This document shows positions 1 to 6,972 of a stretch of DNA of 22,915 nt, one piece after another (the stretch's first letter is position 1; each line of letters opens with the position of its first letter). The stretch comes from an uncultured Clostridia bacterium (GTDB lineage: Bacteria > Bacillota > Clostridia > Christensenellales > Borkfalkiaceae), in NCBI GenBank assembly GCA_934271725.1, contig CAKQSC010000009.1, forward strand, positions 1 through 22,915, read 5' to 3'. Below the pieces are notes generated by a model. That model saw only the letters and a program-made list of their open reading frames with translations, ran no database searches and had not been told where the DNA came from. Position numbers and translations under genes: made by a program.

Positions 1-131
1 ATAAACGATGTCCATTCGTGAGTTTTTGAAGATATCGGCAAGGTAAGTAAAAATGCGCCGAGCAAAATAACTCCCGCGAATCCTAGTAGTATTATCTGAA
101 AGGATGATAGTTTCCTTTTTAGTGTTCCCAT
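1..131 (-). CDS. TrkH/KtrB-family potassium transport subunit, N-terminal fragment
   Basis: This partial gene runs off the left edge; 43 codons are visible. The start is the ATG at 131-129, preceded 7 nt upstream by GAGG (142-139), with an in-frame TGA further upstream and no other credible start. The protein begins with a short basic stretch, then a hydrophobic helix with FAGVILLGAFLLTLPIS, and ends in HEWTSF. That pattern of a first transmembrane helix closing in LP(I/M)SS and leading into a T-S-F segment is typical of TrkH/KtrB channels, whose next segment would carry the first selectivity-filter P-loop (outside this window). Members form membrane K+ uptake channels together with a cytosolic TrkA/KtrA RCK subunit. 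The family call rests on only 43 residues, so Trk and Ktr cannot be separated. Confidence 0.72.
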   Translation of the reverse strand, partial: MGTLKRKLSSFQIILLGFAGVILLGAFLLTLPISSKTHEWTSF

Positions 132-324
132 GCAAAAGCCTCGATTCCGTTTATCGGTATCATAATATCACGTTTGACATAAAGATGATATTAGGGTCCT
201 TGCCGATAGTGTTAAGATTTTATAAAGATAAGTATCGGAATTCATTCTTGCAATTTTTATGTTTTGGCACACGTTCCGACCAAATCAACCGACTGAACCT
301 TCGGTTATCCGAAAAGCCTACAAA

Positions 325-721
325 TTAAACGCAATCGTCCGAATAGGTAAAAGTTGCAAAATAGTCCCAACGTTGCAGTCCGAGTTTTCTCATTAGCCGT
401 ACTTTGCGCTTAATGGCGTTGGTTTGCATTCGTTCGGTATGTTTATCGACGAAAGCATTTAATTCTGCTTTGTCGGCGAAGTCGTCTTTCAAAGTTTTTA
501 TATGCGCCTTTCGTTTCTCGCTTAGGTAGAGATTGGCTTTCTTTATATGCCTTCTCGAAGCGTTCTTTCGGTGTTTCGGGCGGTGATTCGGTCGTCGGCG
601 GTTGTTGTTCCGTTGGTTTGACAACTTGTCTTTTACAGCCTTTTCCGCTCGGAAACGCTCCTTGCGGAATTGCAATAAAATGACTTCCGTCATTATAAAT
701 TTTTGCTTTTTGTAAATTCAT
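325..721 (-). pseudogene. Rolling-circle replication initiator (Rep) remnant, frameshifted and truncated
   Basis: Two overlapping minus-strand frames join into one Rep-like N-terminus. The first (start 721) begins MNLQKAKIYNDGSHFIAIPQ, a beginning typical of rolling-circle Rep proteins of Firmicutes plasmids and phages, followed by a Pro/Thr/Glu-rich linker. Near 514-516 an A-run (TTT on the plus strand) appears to carry one extra base. Removing it restores LPKRERKAHIKTLKDDF and continues through a basic helical region to YFATFTYSDD, which matches HUH-endonuclease motif I. The frame then stops at 325, before the expected HxH motif II and the catalytic Tyr, so the catalytic domain is missing. 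It lies between ktrB/trkH and the glycan operon with no other plasmid genes. Family assignment is from memory of such proteins; the frameshift and truncation are read directly. Confidence 0.7.
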
Positions 722-738
722 TGTTTTTGCTTCTTATA

Positions 739-852
739 TTAAATTTTTTGTATGGCAATAGCCTCGGTTTGCTTTTCCTTGTGTATTTCGACAATGCGCG
801 AAAACAGCGTTTCAAAGAAAGACCGCTTTTCGCGTTGCCAAAGCCCGTACGG
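739..852 (-). pseudogene. Headless gene fragment upstream of the Rep remnant
   Basis: A 37-codon open stretch on the minus strand ends with TAA at 741-739, 18 bp upstream of the Rep start. It reads PYGLWQREKRSFFETLFSRI followed by an amphipathic, Lys/Glu-rich tail ending AIAIQKI. It has no start codon and an in-frame TAA lies immediately before it (855-853). The composition looks like a real protein C-terminus. Its position just before rep suggests the end of a small accessory gene from the same lost replicon. No family is recognised, and it could be a chance open frame. Confidence 0.35.
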
Positions 853-894
853 TTAAAACTTTATTAAAAAATTATTCTTTTTTTAAAAAACATA

Positions 895-923
895 TTGACA
901 AGGGGTATCTTTTGTCATATAAT
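895..923 (+). promoter_or_regulatory. Sigma-A promoter of the glycan operon
   Basis: A perfect -35 TTGACA (895-900) and a perfect -10 TATAAT (918-923) are separated by 17 bp, within a very AT-rich tract. Transcription should begin near 930. This is the only strong promoter I see for the eight genes from 976 to 17661. Confidence 0.9.
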
Positions 924-929
924 GTACTC

Positions 930-947
930 AAATGACACGCGTCATTT
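930..947 (+). promoter_or_regulatory. Palindromic LacI-family operator at the transcription start
   Basis: AAATGACACGCGTCATTT is an inverted repeat with 7-bp arms (AAATGAC/GTCATTT) around a central CG dinucleotide, the hallmark of LacI/GalR operators. It begins 6 bp after the -10 box and covers the expected +1, so a bound repressor would block initiation. The next gene encodes a LacI-family protein, so autoregulation of the whole operon is the simplest model (inference). I did not find a second copy in the window. Confidence 0.8.
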
Positions 948-975
948 TGAGAAAAACATACAAAACGGGTGAAGG

Positions 976-1959
976 ATGGTTACACGAAAAGAAGTTGCGG
1001 AATATGCAAAAGTATCTACCGGCACGGTATCTAATATATTGAACGGCAAAAAGAACGTGGATCCCAAACTGGTGTCCAAAGTCAACGAAGCGATAAACGT
1101 TTTGGGGTACGTTCCTAATCATAACGCGAAAAGTCTTGCGAGCAAAAGCAGTAAACATATAGGAATAGCGATATACGAATACGAAAACAGTTATCACTGG
1201 AATATAGTAAGGGGTATAGAAGAGGTTGCTATGAAAGCGGGGTATCTCGTTTCCGTTTTCGTTCTCGACAACAACAGTAATTTCAAGTTGGAGTCCATTT
1301 GCGAAAGACGGCTTGCCGCTCTTATCAACCTTATGACGAACGAATATCCCAAAAGTTTTATAGATATTCTCGAAAAACAGAACGTAAAACTCATAAACTT
1401 CGACGGAAGGCTGGGACCCTTGTTTACGCTGGATTATTCCGACGCGATGAAGGAAATATTCAAAAAACTCGTCGATGACGGTCATAAGAAGATTGCGTAC
1501 GTATGGACGAGCGACGAGCAACGTTTCAACGCCGATACGAGAGGACAGACCTATAAAAGCGAAATTAAAAAATACGGTCTCGACTCGGAAAATCTTGTTT
1601 ATTACAACTATGACGGCAACAAAATGTCTTACGATATCGGTTACGACGGCTGTAAAGAAATAATGTCGAAAAACAAGGACATCGACGCTATATTCTGCAC
1701 CAACGACCTGACGGCGATAGGTACGATAAGAGCGCTTAAAGATTGCGGTTACAGAGTTCCCGAGGACGTTTGCGTGGTGGGTTGCGACGACACGTTTATA
1801 GCAAAGGATTTCGTTCCGTCCATAACGTCCATAACGTTTGACCAGAAAGCGCAGGGTATGAGTATGGCGAACGTCATAATAAACGAGTGGAATCCCGAAT
1901 ACAGTCAGGTTGTAAAGCCTACCGCCGTGTTCAGAGAATCCACGGGTACGAAAAAATAA
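976..1959 (+). CDS. LacI/GalR-family transcriptional regulator
   Basis: This 327-aa, cytoplasmic, sugar-responsive repressor has the normal family length. Residues 3-22 form the LacI helix-turn-helix (RKEVAEYAKVSTGTVSNIL), followed by the hinge helix with LGYVPNHNAKSLASK; the hinge Leu normally intercalates at the central CG of the operator. Residues from about 60 onward form the periplasmic-binding-protein-like effector domain, including IDAIFCTNDLTAIGTIRAL and the VPEDVCVVGCDD element usual in this family. The start is the ATG at 976; GAAGG abuts it directly, so the Shine-Dalgarno is poorly spaced and expression may be modest. It is first in the operon, 10 bp ahead of the solute-binding protein gene, and sits behind a palindromic operator. 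The effector is probably an oligosaccharide imported by the neighbouring transporter (inference). Confidence 0.93.
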   Translation: MVTRKEVAEYAKVSTGTVSNILNGKKNVDPKLVSKVNEAINVLGYVPNHNAKSLASKSSKHIGIAIYEYENSYHWNIVRGIEEVAMKAGYLVSVFVLDNNSNFKLESICERRLAALINLMTNEYPKSFIDILEKQNVKLINFDGRLGPLFTLDYSDAMKEIFKKLVDDGHKKIAYVWTSDEQRFNADTRGQTYKSEIKKYGLDSENLVYYNYDGNKMSYDIGYDGCKEIMSKNKDIDAIFCTNDLTAIGTIRALKDCGYRVPEDVCVVGCDDTFIAKDFVPSITSITFDQKAQGMSMANVIINEWNPEYSQVVKPTAVFRESTGTKK

Positions 1960-1969
1960 GGAGTAGACA

Positions 1970-3313
1970 ATGAAAAAAAGTAAATTATTATGTTTTATGC
2001 TTGTAATAGCAACGCTTGCGACGCTTTTCGTTTCGTGCGGAAAGAAAACGGGTGGCGGAGAAAACGAAGAAGTGGATCTTAACGTTCCTTACGATACGGT
2101 CGCTACCATAAAAGTAGGCATCACGACGGACCCGAGAGAAAAAACTTTCGTAGAGGGGCTTGCCGAGAGTTTTAATCAGATTTACCCTAACGTAACCGTA
2201 CAAACCGTGCAGATTGCGGGTGATTTCGTTAAAGAAATAGGTACGAGAAGAATAGCCGAAAAGAGTACGCCGGGAACGATGCCGGACATAATTTTGTCCA
2301 ACTCCGAAAACGCGTATACCTTTATTTCTTACGGCGTGTTTGAAAATCTGGAAACGTATATCGATTACGAAGAACAGACCAACCCCGAATATAAAAATCA
2401 ATTTTACGATTTCTATATGAAGTTGGGACAGAAAAACCTCGACGGAGATCAATACGTTTTGCCGAGAAGCGCGGACAGAGTGGTAACGCATATCAACAAA
2501 GCGGTGTTGCAGGAAGCGGGCGTGGATATGTCCGTAGTCAAAAACGGCTGGACGTGGGAAGACTTTTTGTCCGTATGCCAAAAGGTAAGAGAACATTTCG
2601 ACGCTACGGGCAGAGGCAACAAATATATAGTAGACTCTTATATAAACTGGGAAGCGGTGGCTTACCCCGTATTCAAGTCGTTCGGCGCGGAGTTTTTTGA
2701 CAAAAGCAACATAGTAACTCTTGATTCGGCAGAAACGCAATCCGCGCTTAACCTTATGAAAGAACTCGTAGACAAAAAGTATATCGCGCCGTTGAACAGC
2801 GATACGTCCGCTAATTTCGAGGGCGGTCAGGGCGCGATGCTTTTCCATTCCGTGCCCGTATATCAGTATTACGATTTGTTGGGCGACGATTACGACGTGG
2901 TTACCTTTCCTCTCATAGGAGAAAATCCCAAAATAGGCGCGGGGCTTGCCGGCTACGGCATTTCCTCGCTCAGCAGATACAAGGCGGTTTCCTATAAGTT
3001 CCTTTCGTATATGCTCACGAAAGAAGGACAGGACGCGCTTGCGGAAAGCGGTTCGGCGTGTCTGCCCATAAGAAAAGATATGGCGGATTATAAAACGAAT
3101 AAATGGGGAATGAAATACGGCAAATTGAATATGTCCGCGTATTCGTATAAAATAGAATACAATCAGGCAACCGATTTGTATATAGGGTTCCCCGCAAGCA
3201 ATCAGGCGGATATAATTTCGGCTATGTCCGATTTGGTTACGAACTATCTCCGCGGAGACAGTTACGAAAAAGCGATATCCGTTTTCAAGAAAAACATTAA
3301 AGATTTGGATTGA
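1970..3313 (+). CDS. Carbohydrate ABC transporter solute-binding lipoprotein (family 1)
   Basis: This 447-aa protein is preceded by AAGGAG (1958-1963), 6 nt before the ATG. The N-terminus is a lipoprotein signal with the lipobox FVSC, placing the lipidated Cys at residue 23, followed by a Gly/Glu-rich linker. The mature part has the layout of family 1 extracellular sugar-binding proteins: an early beta-alpha segment with SFNQIYPNVTVQ, a middle PDIIL segment, a W-rich region (NGWTWEDFLSVC), the GQGAMLF segment and a C-terminal region with EGQDALAESGSACLPIR. It should hold an oligosaccharide outside the membrane and deliver it to the two permeases encoded next. Ligand identity cannot be read from sequence; the surrounding GH28-like and other hydrolase-like genes suggest a plant- or host-derived heteropolysaccharide. 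Confidence 0.93.
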   Translation: MKKSKLLCFMLVIATLATLFVSCGKKTGGGENEEVDLNVPYDTVATIKVGITTDPREKTFVEGLAESFNQIYPNVTVQTVQIAGDFVKEIGTRRIAEKSTPGTMPDIILSNSENAYTFISYGVFENLETYIDYEEQTNPEYKNQFYDFYMKLGQKNLDGDQYVLPRSADRVVTHINKAVLQEAGVDMSVVKNGWTWEDFLSVCQKVREHFDATGRGNKYIVDSYINWEAVAYPVFKSFGAEFFDKSNIVTLDSAETQSALNLMKELVDKKYIAPLNSDTSANFEGGQGAMLFHSVPVYQYYDLLGDDYDVVTFPLIGENPKIGAGLAGYGISSLSRYKAVSYKFLSYMLTKEGQDALAESGSACLPIRKDMADYKTNKWGMKYGKLNMSAYSYKIEYNQATDLYIGFPASNQADIISAMSDLVTNYLRGDSYEKAISVFKKNIKDLD

Positions 3314-3315
3314 CG

Positions 3316-4215
3316 ATGAAACGCGTTATAAACAAAAATAAAATTAAAAACACCGTGTGCGGTTATATCTTTCTTTCACCGCTCATTATAGGTCTGCTAG
3401 TATTTACGATTTACCCTATAATAAAGTCTGTGGTGTACAGTTTTCACGATTTCAATCTTTTTGAAGATACGAACACTCTCGTGTGGTTCGGCAACTATAA
3501 AAAGATATTTACGGGCGACAGCGAGATAGGAACAACTTTCGCCAACACGGCGATATATTCCGTGATAACCGTACCTCTCAATTTGTTGCTTTCTTATTTT
3601 CTTGCTGTTATCGTAAACAACGAAAACAGAATAACCAAACTTTACAGAGTGTTGTTTTATCTCCCCGTAGTAATCCCCGGGGTTGTTTCGGGCGTGTTGT
3701 GGAAAGCGATGCTCGGTTATCCCGAAGGGGTTATGAACAATATTTTCTCTATGCTCGGGCTTGGTAAAAACACTTTCTTTACGGAAGCGGGAACTTCTAT
3801 GTTCGCTATCGTCTATATGGGACTTTGGGGTATAGGCGGTGGTATGATTTTATGGCTGTCCGCATTCAAAAATATTCCCAAAAGCATGTACGAGGCGTCT
3901 TCCATAGACGGCGCGGGCACGTTAAGCAAAGTGTTTAACATAACCATTCCCATGAGCACGTCTATGATTTTCTATAACCTCGTTATGGGCATCATAGGCG
4001 CGTTGCAATGCAACTCTACCCTCGTTTTCGCGCCGAGAGGAGGAAGAGGTTACGACAATTCCGTTTATTTCGTCGGAATAAAGATTTACAGAGAAGCGTT
4101 CGTAAGGTGGCAGGTCGGTTACGCGAGTTCGATAGCCTGGGTGCTTTTCATAATTATAGCGTGCCTTACGAGCCTTACGTTCGCAACGAACAAATGGGTA
4201 TATTACGGTGATTGA
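3316..4215 (+). CDS. CUT1 sugar ABC transporter permease (MalF/LplB type)
   Basis: This is an integral membrane protein with about six helices, starting with GYIFLSPLIIGLLVFTIYPI. It carries the BPD_transp_1 EAA loop that docks to the ATPase: YEASSIDGAGTLSKVF followed by NITIP. The ATG at 3316 gives 299 aa. A TTG at 3310 would overlap the upstream stop by 4 bp and add two residues; I prefer the ATG, although neither has a good Shine-Dalgarno, which suggests translational coupling to the solute-binding protein gene. It pairs with the next gene to form the transmembrane channel. No ATP-binding subunit is encoded in the operon; CUT1 systems of Firmicutes commonly share an MsmX-like ATPase encoded elsewhere. 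Confidence 0.92.
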   Translation: MKRVINKNKIKNTVCGYIFLSPLIIGLLVFTIYPIIKSVVYSFHDFNLFEDTNTLVWFGNYKKIFTGDSEIGTTFANTAIYSVITVPLNLLLSYFLAVIVNNENRITKLYRVLFYLPVVIPGVVSGVLWKAMLGYPEGVMNNIFSMLGLGKNTFFTEAGTSMFAIVYMGLWGIGGGMILWLSAFKNIPKSMYEASSIDGAGTLSKVFNITIPMSTSMIFYNLVMGIIGALQCNSTLVFAPRGGRGYDNSVYFVGIKIYREAFVRWQVGYASSIAWVLFIIIACLTSLTFATNKWVYYGD

Positions 4216-4216
4216 T

Positions 4217-5122
4217 ATGAACGGAAAAGAAGTTAATAAAGTAATGTACCACGGAGTTAAACGGCACGGAAAAGGCGGTATAGACGGCAAAGAAACAGCA
4301 AAAAAGACGGTATATCATATCGTTGCGGTGATACTCGCGCTGATTCTGGTGTTCCCCTTTTTCTATATGCTTATGCGTTCTTTGATGAGCGTTTCGCAGA
4401 TAATGGCAAGGCCGGTAGAGGTGTTTCCCAAAGGAATAAGTTTATCTTCCTATGCGGAACTGTTCAGCCGTTCGGGGTATGTGAGCGCGTTGTTACAGAC
4501 GATGAAAATCGTTGTGTTCAACATTATAGCCGTGCCGTTGTCGGCTTCTTTCGTCGCGTACGGGTTTGCGAGAATGAACTTCCCCGGTAAAAAAATCGTA
4601 TTTGCGGTAATGATGGCGACTATGATGATTCCGGGCGCGGTTCTTCAAGTTCCGCAGTACGTAATGTTTGCGAACTTCGGGTGGCTTAATACCGTTTATC
4701 CGCTGACGATACCGAACCTTTGCGGTGGCGGTGCCGTGTATATATTCCTTATAACGCAGTTTATGAGAGGCATACCCAAAGAGATAGAGGAAGCGGGTGT
4801 TATTGACGGCGCGAATCCTTTTTTAAGGTATATAGTCCTTATCGTGCCGATGTGCATACCCGTGTTTATATACGTCATAATAAACGTGTTCAACGGCAAC
4901 TGGGGCGACTTTTACGGTCCCCTCGTTTATATGAGCGCGAGCGACAAACCGACGCTTGCTTACGTTGTGTTCAACGACGCGATTACGGCGGACGTTTCGG
5001 AAGCGAAAGAGGGACTCCGAATGGCGGCGGGTACGTTTATGTCGATATTGCCCGTAGTGCTGTTTGTAGTCTTTCAGAAACAGTTGATAGAAGGCGTTGC
5101 CGTTTCGAGTTTAAAAGGGTGA
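4217..5122 (+). CDS. CUT1 sugar ABC transporter permease (MalG/LplC type)
   Basis: This is the second permease of the importer, 301 aa from the ATG at 4217. That start has GGTGA (4207-4211) five nt upstream; a GTG at 4208 in the same frame is possible but less well supported. The N-terminus is basic and hydrophilic for about 35 residues, longer than usual, then the first helix begins (VYHIVAVILALILVFPFFYML). Further helices follow, and the EAA motif reads EIEEAGVIDGANPFLRY with a downstream P. The C-terminus ends VAVSSLKG, close to the GxxxGxxKG ending usual in MalG-like proteins. It starts just after the upstream permease stop and lies 8 bp before the next gene. Confidence 0.92.
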   Translation: MNGKEVNKVMYHGVKRHGKGGIDGKETAKKTVYHIVAVILALILVFPFFYMLMRSLMSVSQIMARPVEVFPKGISLSSYAELFSRSGYVSALLQTMKIVVFNIIAVPLSASFVAYGFARMNFPGKKIVFAVMMATMMIPGAVLQVPQYVMFANFGWLNTVYPLTIPNLCGGGAVYIFLITQFMRGIPKEIEEAGVIDGANPFLRYIVLIVPMCIPVFIYVIINVFNGNWGDFYGPLVYMSASDKPTLAYVVFNDAITADVSEAKEGLRMAAGTFMSILPVVLFVVFQKQLIEGVAVSSLKG

Positions 5123-5130
5123 GGTTTTTA

Positions 5131-6960
5131 ATGAAAATATTTAAAGGAATAATGTCTCTGGCATTGATATTTACGACTATTATGGGTTTTACGGCATGCG
5201 GAAAGAAAAACGAAACGCAAAAAGCGATTGAAAGAACAAAAGAAGATACGAGAGCGCTTTCCGACAACGAATATACGGTAAACAGTATATCGGCTACGGA
5301 CAAGTACGGCAGAACTTACGGACCGAGCGACGGCAGAATCGACGGTAAGTACGTGGGTATTTTCTATTTTTTATGGCTCGGTCAGCATCAGGGCGCGGGA
5401 CAGAACGGAATATATAACGTAACGGAACTGCTTGAAAACGATCCCGATTCGTTGTGGGATATAAGCGTTACCAACAAGGTAAGTCCGCTTAATACGTATC
5501 ACTATTGGGGAGAGCCTTTATACGGTTATTACAATTCGGGCGACGAGTGGGTTATCCGTAAACATATAGAAGAGTTTACTATGGCGGGAATAGATTTTAT
5601 GTGTTTCGACACGACGAACGCTTATTCCTATTCGTCCGTTGCGTTGAAAGCGATAAGCATTTTAAACGAATATGCAAGCGACGGTTGGAAAGTGCCGAAA
5701 GTGATGTTTTATACCAACTCTTCGCCCGTAGATACCGTTAAAAGAATATATAACGATATATACTTGGCACACCCGGAATATTCCGAGTTGTGGTTTGCTC
5801 CCGGCGGAAAGCCGATGATAGTTACCGTGATAAACGACTTTATAGACAGATACGACGACGATTTCAACCCCGTATACAAAGAGGAATATAAAGATATAGT
5901 CGACTTTTTCGAGTTTAAAGATTCGCAGTGGCCTAACGAGAGCAACACCAAAAAACAGAACGGTTTTCCGTGGATAGAATGGACTTATCCGCAGTATAAT
6001 CACGGCGGGGTGATGAACGTTTCCGTCGCGCAACACAACACCGTAAGAATGAGCAACCGTTCGGAGGGTAACTGCGGAAGAGGCTACGACTTTACTCTCG
6101 GCAAAAACGTGGAAGAAAAGGCGGACGAGGGGTTGAACTACGAATATCAATGGAAAACGGTGCTCGACAACAAAGACGACGTAAACATTACTTTCGTTAC
6201 CGGCTGGAACGAGTGGATCGCTTTGAAACTTTCCGACGGCGCGAAGGCGTTTTTCGTTGATACTTTCAACAAGAATTATTCGAGAGATATAGAGTTCGAC
6301 GCAAACGGTTACGGAGATAACTTTTATCTTCAAACGGCAAGAAACATAAGAAAATATAAGTTTAAAGATGCCGAACACTATAAATACGTTACGAACAGCC
6401 CGACGGGTATAGACGACGCCGTATGGAACGAAGTGAGAACTTATAAAGATTTCGTAAACGATTGCAAGGAAAGAAACAGCAACGGATTTTATAAAAACAA
6501 ATACGTAGACAAAACGGGAAGAAACGATATTTCCGACATAAAAGTAACGCACGACGCAAAATATTTATATATAAGAGCAACCTGCTCGGATAATATAACG
6601 GAATATACCCGTGGCGACGATAAGTGGATGAACGTGTTTTTGGGAACGGGTTTAAAGGGGTATTCCTACGGCGATTATCAGTTTATTCTCAACAGAAACC
6701 CGAACGGGGGCAAAACGACTCTTGAAAGGTTTACCGCGTATAACAAAACTTCCGTCGTGTCGGACGATATAGATTTTATCAAATCGGGCAGAAATATTAT
6801 GTTCAAAATTCCGCTCGATAAAATAGGACTTAACGAAAACGCTTGCGCGGTTAAGTTCAAAGTAACGGACAACGTTACGTTAAGCGGGGACTTTTTAACC
6901 TTTTACAAGGAGGGCGACAGCGCGCCGATAGGCAGGCTTTCGTATACTTACGGATATTAA
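5131..6960 (+). CDS. Lipoprotein with GH99/GH71-like catalytic domain and CBM9-like C-terminal domain
   Basis: The open frame extends far upstream, but the real start is the ATG at 5131: it has GAGG 6 nt upstream and opens a lipoprotein signal with lipobox FTAC (Cys23), giving 609 aa. Residues about 70-430 resemble the GH99/GH71-like TIM-barrel group: KYVGIFYFLWLGQH near the start, then WGEPLYGYYNSGDEWVIRKH, AGIDFMCFDTTNAYSY and VTGWNEWIAL. These are the segments that line the active site in such proteins. Residues about 460-609 look like a CBM9/DOMON-type sandwich, with DDAVWNEV and DAKYLYIRATCSD. It is probably a membrane-anchored glycan hydrolase that trims oligosaccharides for the adjacent transporter. 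Substrate and catalytic residues are not established for this group as far as I know. Confidence 0.78.
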   Translation: MKIFKGIMSLALIFTTIMGFTACGKKNETQKAIERTKEDTRALSDNEYTVNSISATDKYGRTYGPSDGRIDGKYVGIFYFLWLGQHQGAGQNGIYNVTELLENDPDSLWDISVTNKVSPLNTYHYWGEPLYGYYNSGDEWVIRKHIEEFTMAGIDFMCFDTTNAYSYSSVALKAISILNEYASDGWKVPKVMFYTNSSPVDTVKRIYNDIYLAHPEYSELWFAPGGKPMIVTVINDFIDRYDDDFNPVYKEEYKDIVDFFEFKDSQWPNESNTKKQNGFPWIEWTYPQYNHGGVMNVSVAQHNTVRMSNRSEGNCGRGYDFTLGKNVEEKADEGLNYEYQWKTVLDNKDDVNITFVTGWNEWIALKLSDGAKAFFVDTFNKNYSRDIEFDANGYGDNFYLQTARNIRKYKFKDAEHYKYVTNSPTGIDDAVWNEVRTYKDFVNDCKERNSNGFYKNKYVDKTGRNDISDIKVTHDAKYLYIRATCSDNITEYTRGDDKWMNVFLGTGLKGYSYGDYQFILNRNPNGGKTTLERFTAYNKTSVVSDDIDFIKSGRNIMFKIPLDKIGLNENACAVKFKVTDNVTLSGDFLTFYKEGDSAPIGRLSYTYGY

Positions 6961-6972
6961 AAAGGAGAAAAA

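Noticed and set aside
104..328. 74-codon plus-strand frame
   Set aside because: It lies antisense to the ktrB/trkH start and its leader, and has no ribosome binding site or domain.
1988..2848. Long minus-strand open frame opposite the solute-binding protein gene (286 codons); similar ones at 5662-6552 and 19579-20616
   Set aside because: They mirror strongly coding plus-strand genes, have low-complexity Val/Phe/Tyr/Arg-rich translations, and no ribosome binding site or domain. They result from codon bias.
4852..5130. N-terminal extension of the GH99-like frame overlapping the second permease
   Set aside because: The extension is Arg-rich nonsense in the permease's alternate frame. The ATG at 5131 has a good Shine-Dalgarno and starts a lipoprotein signal.
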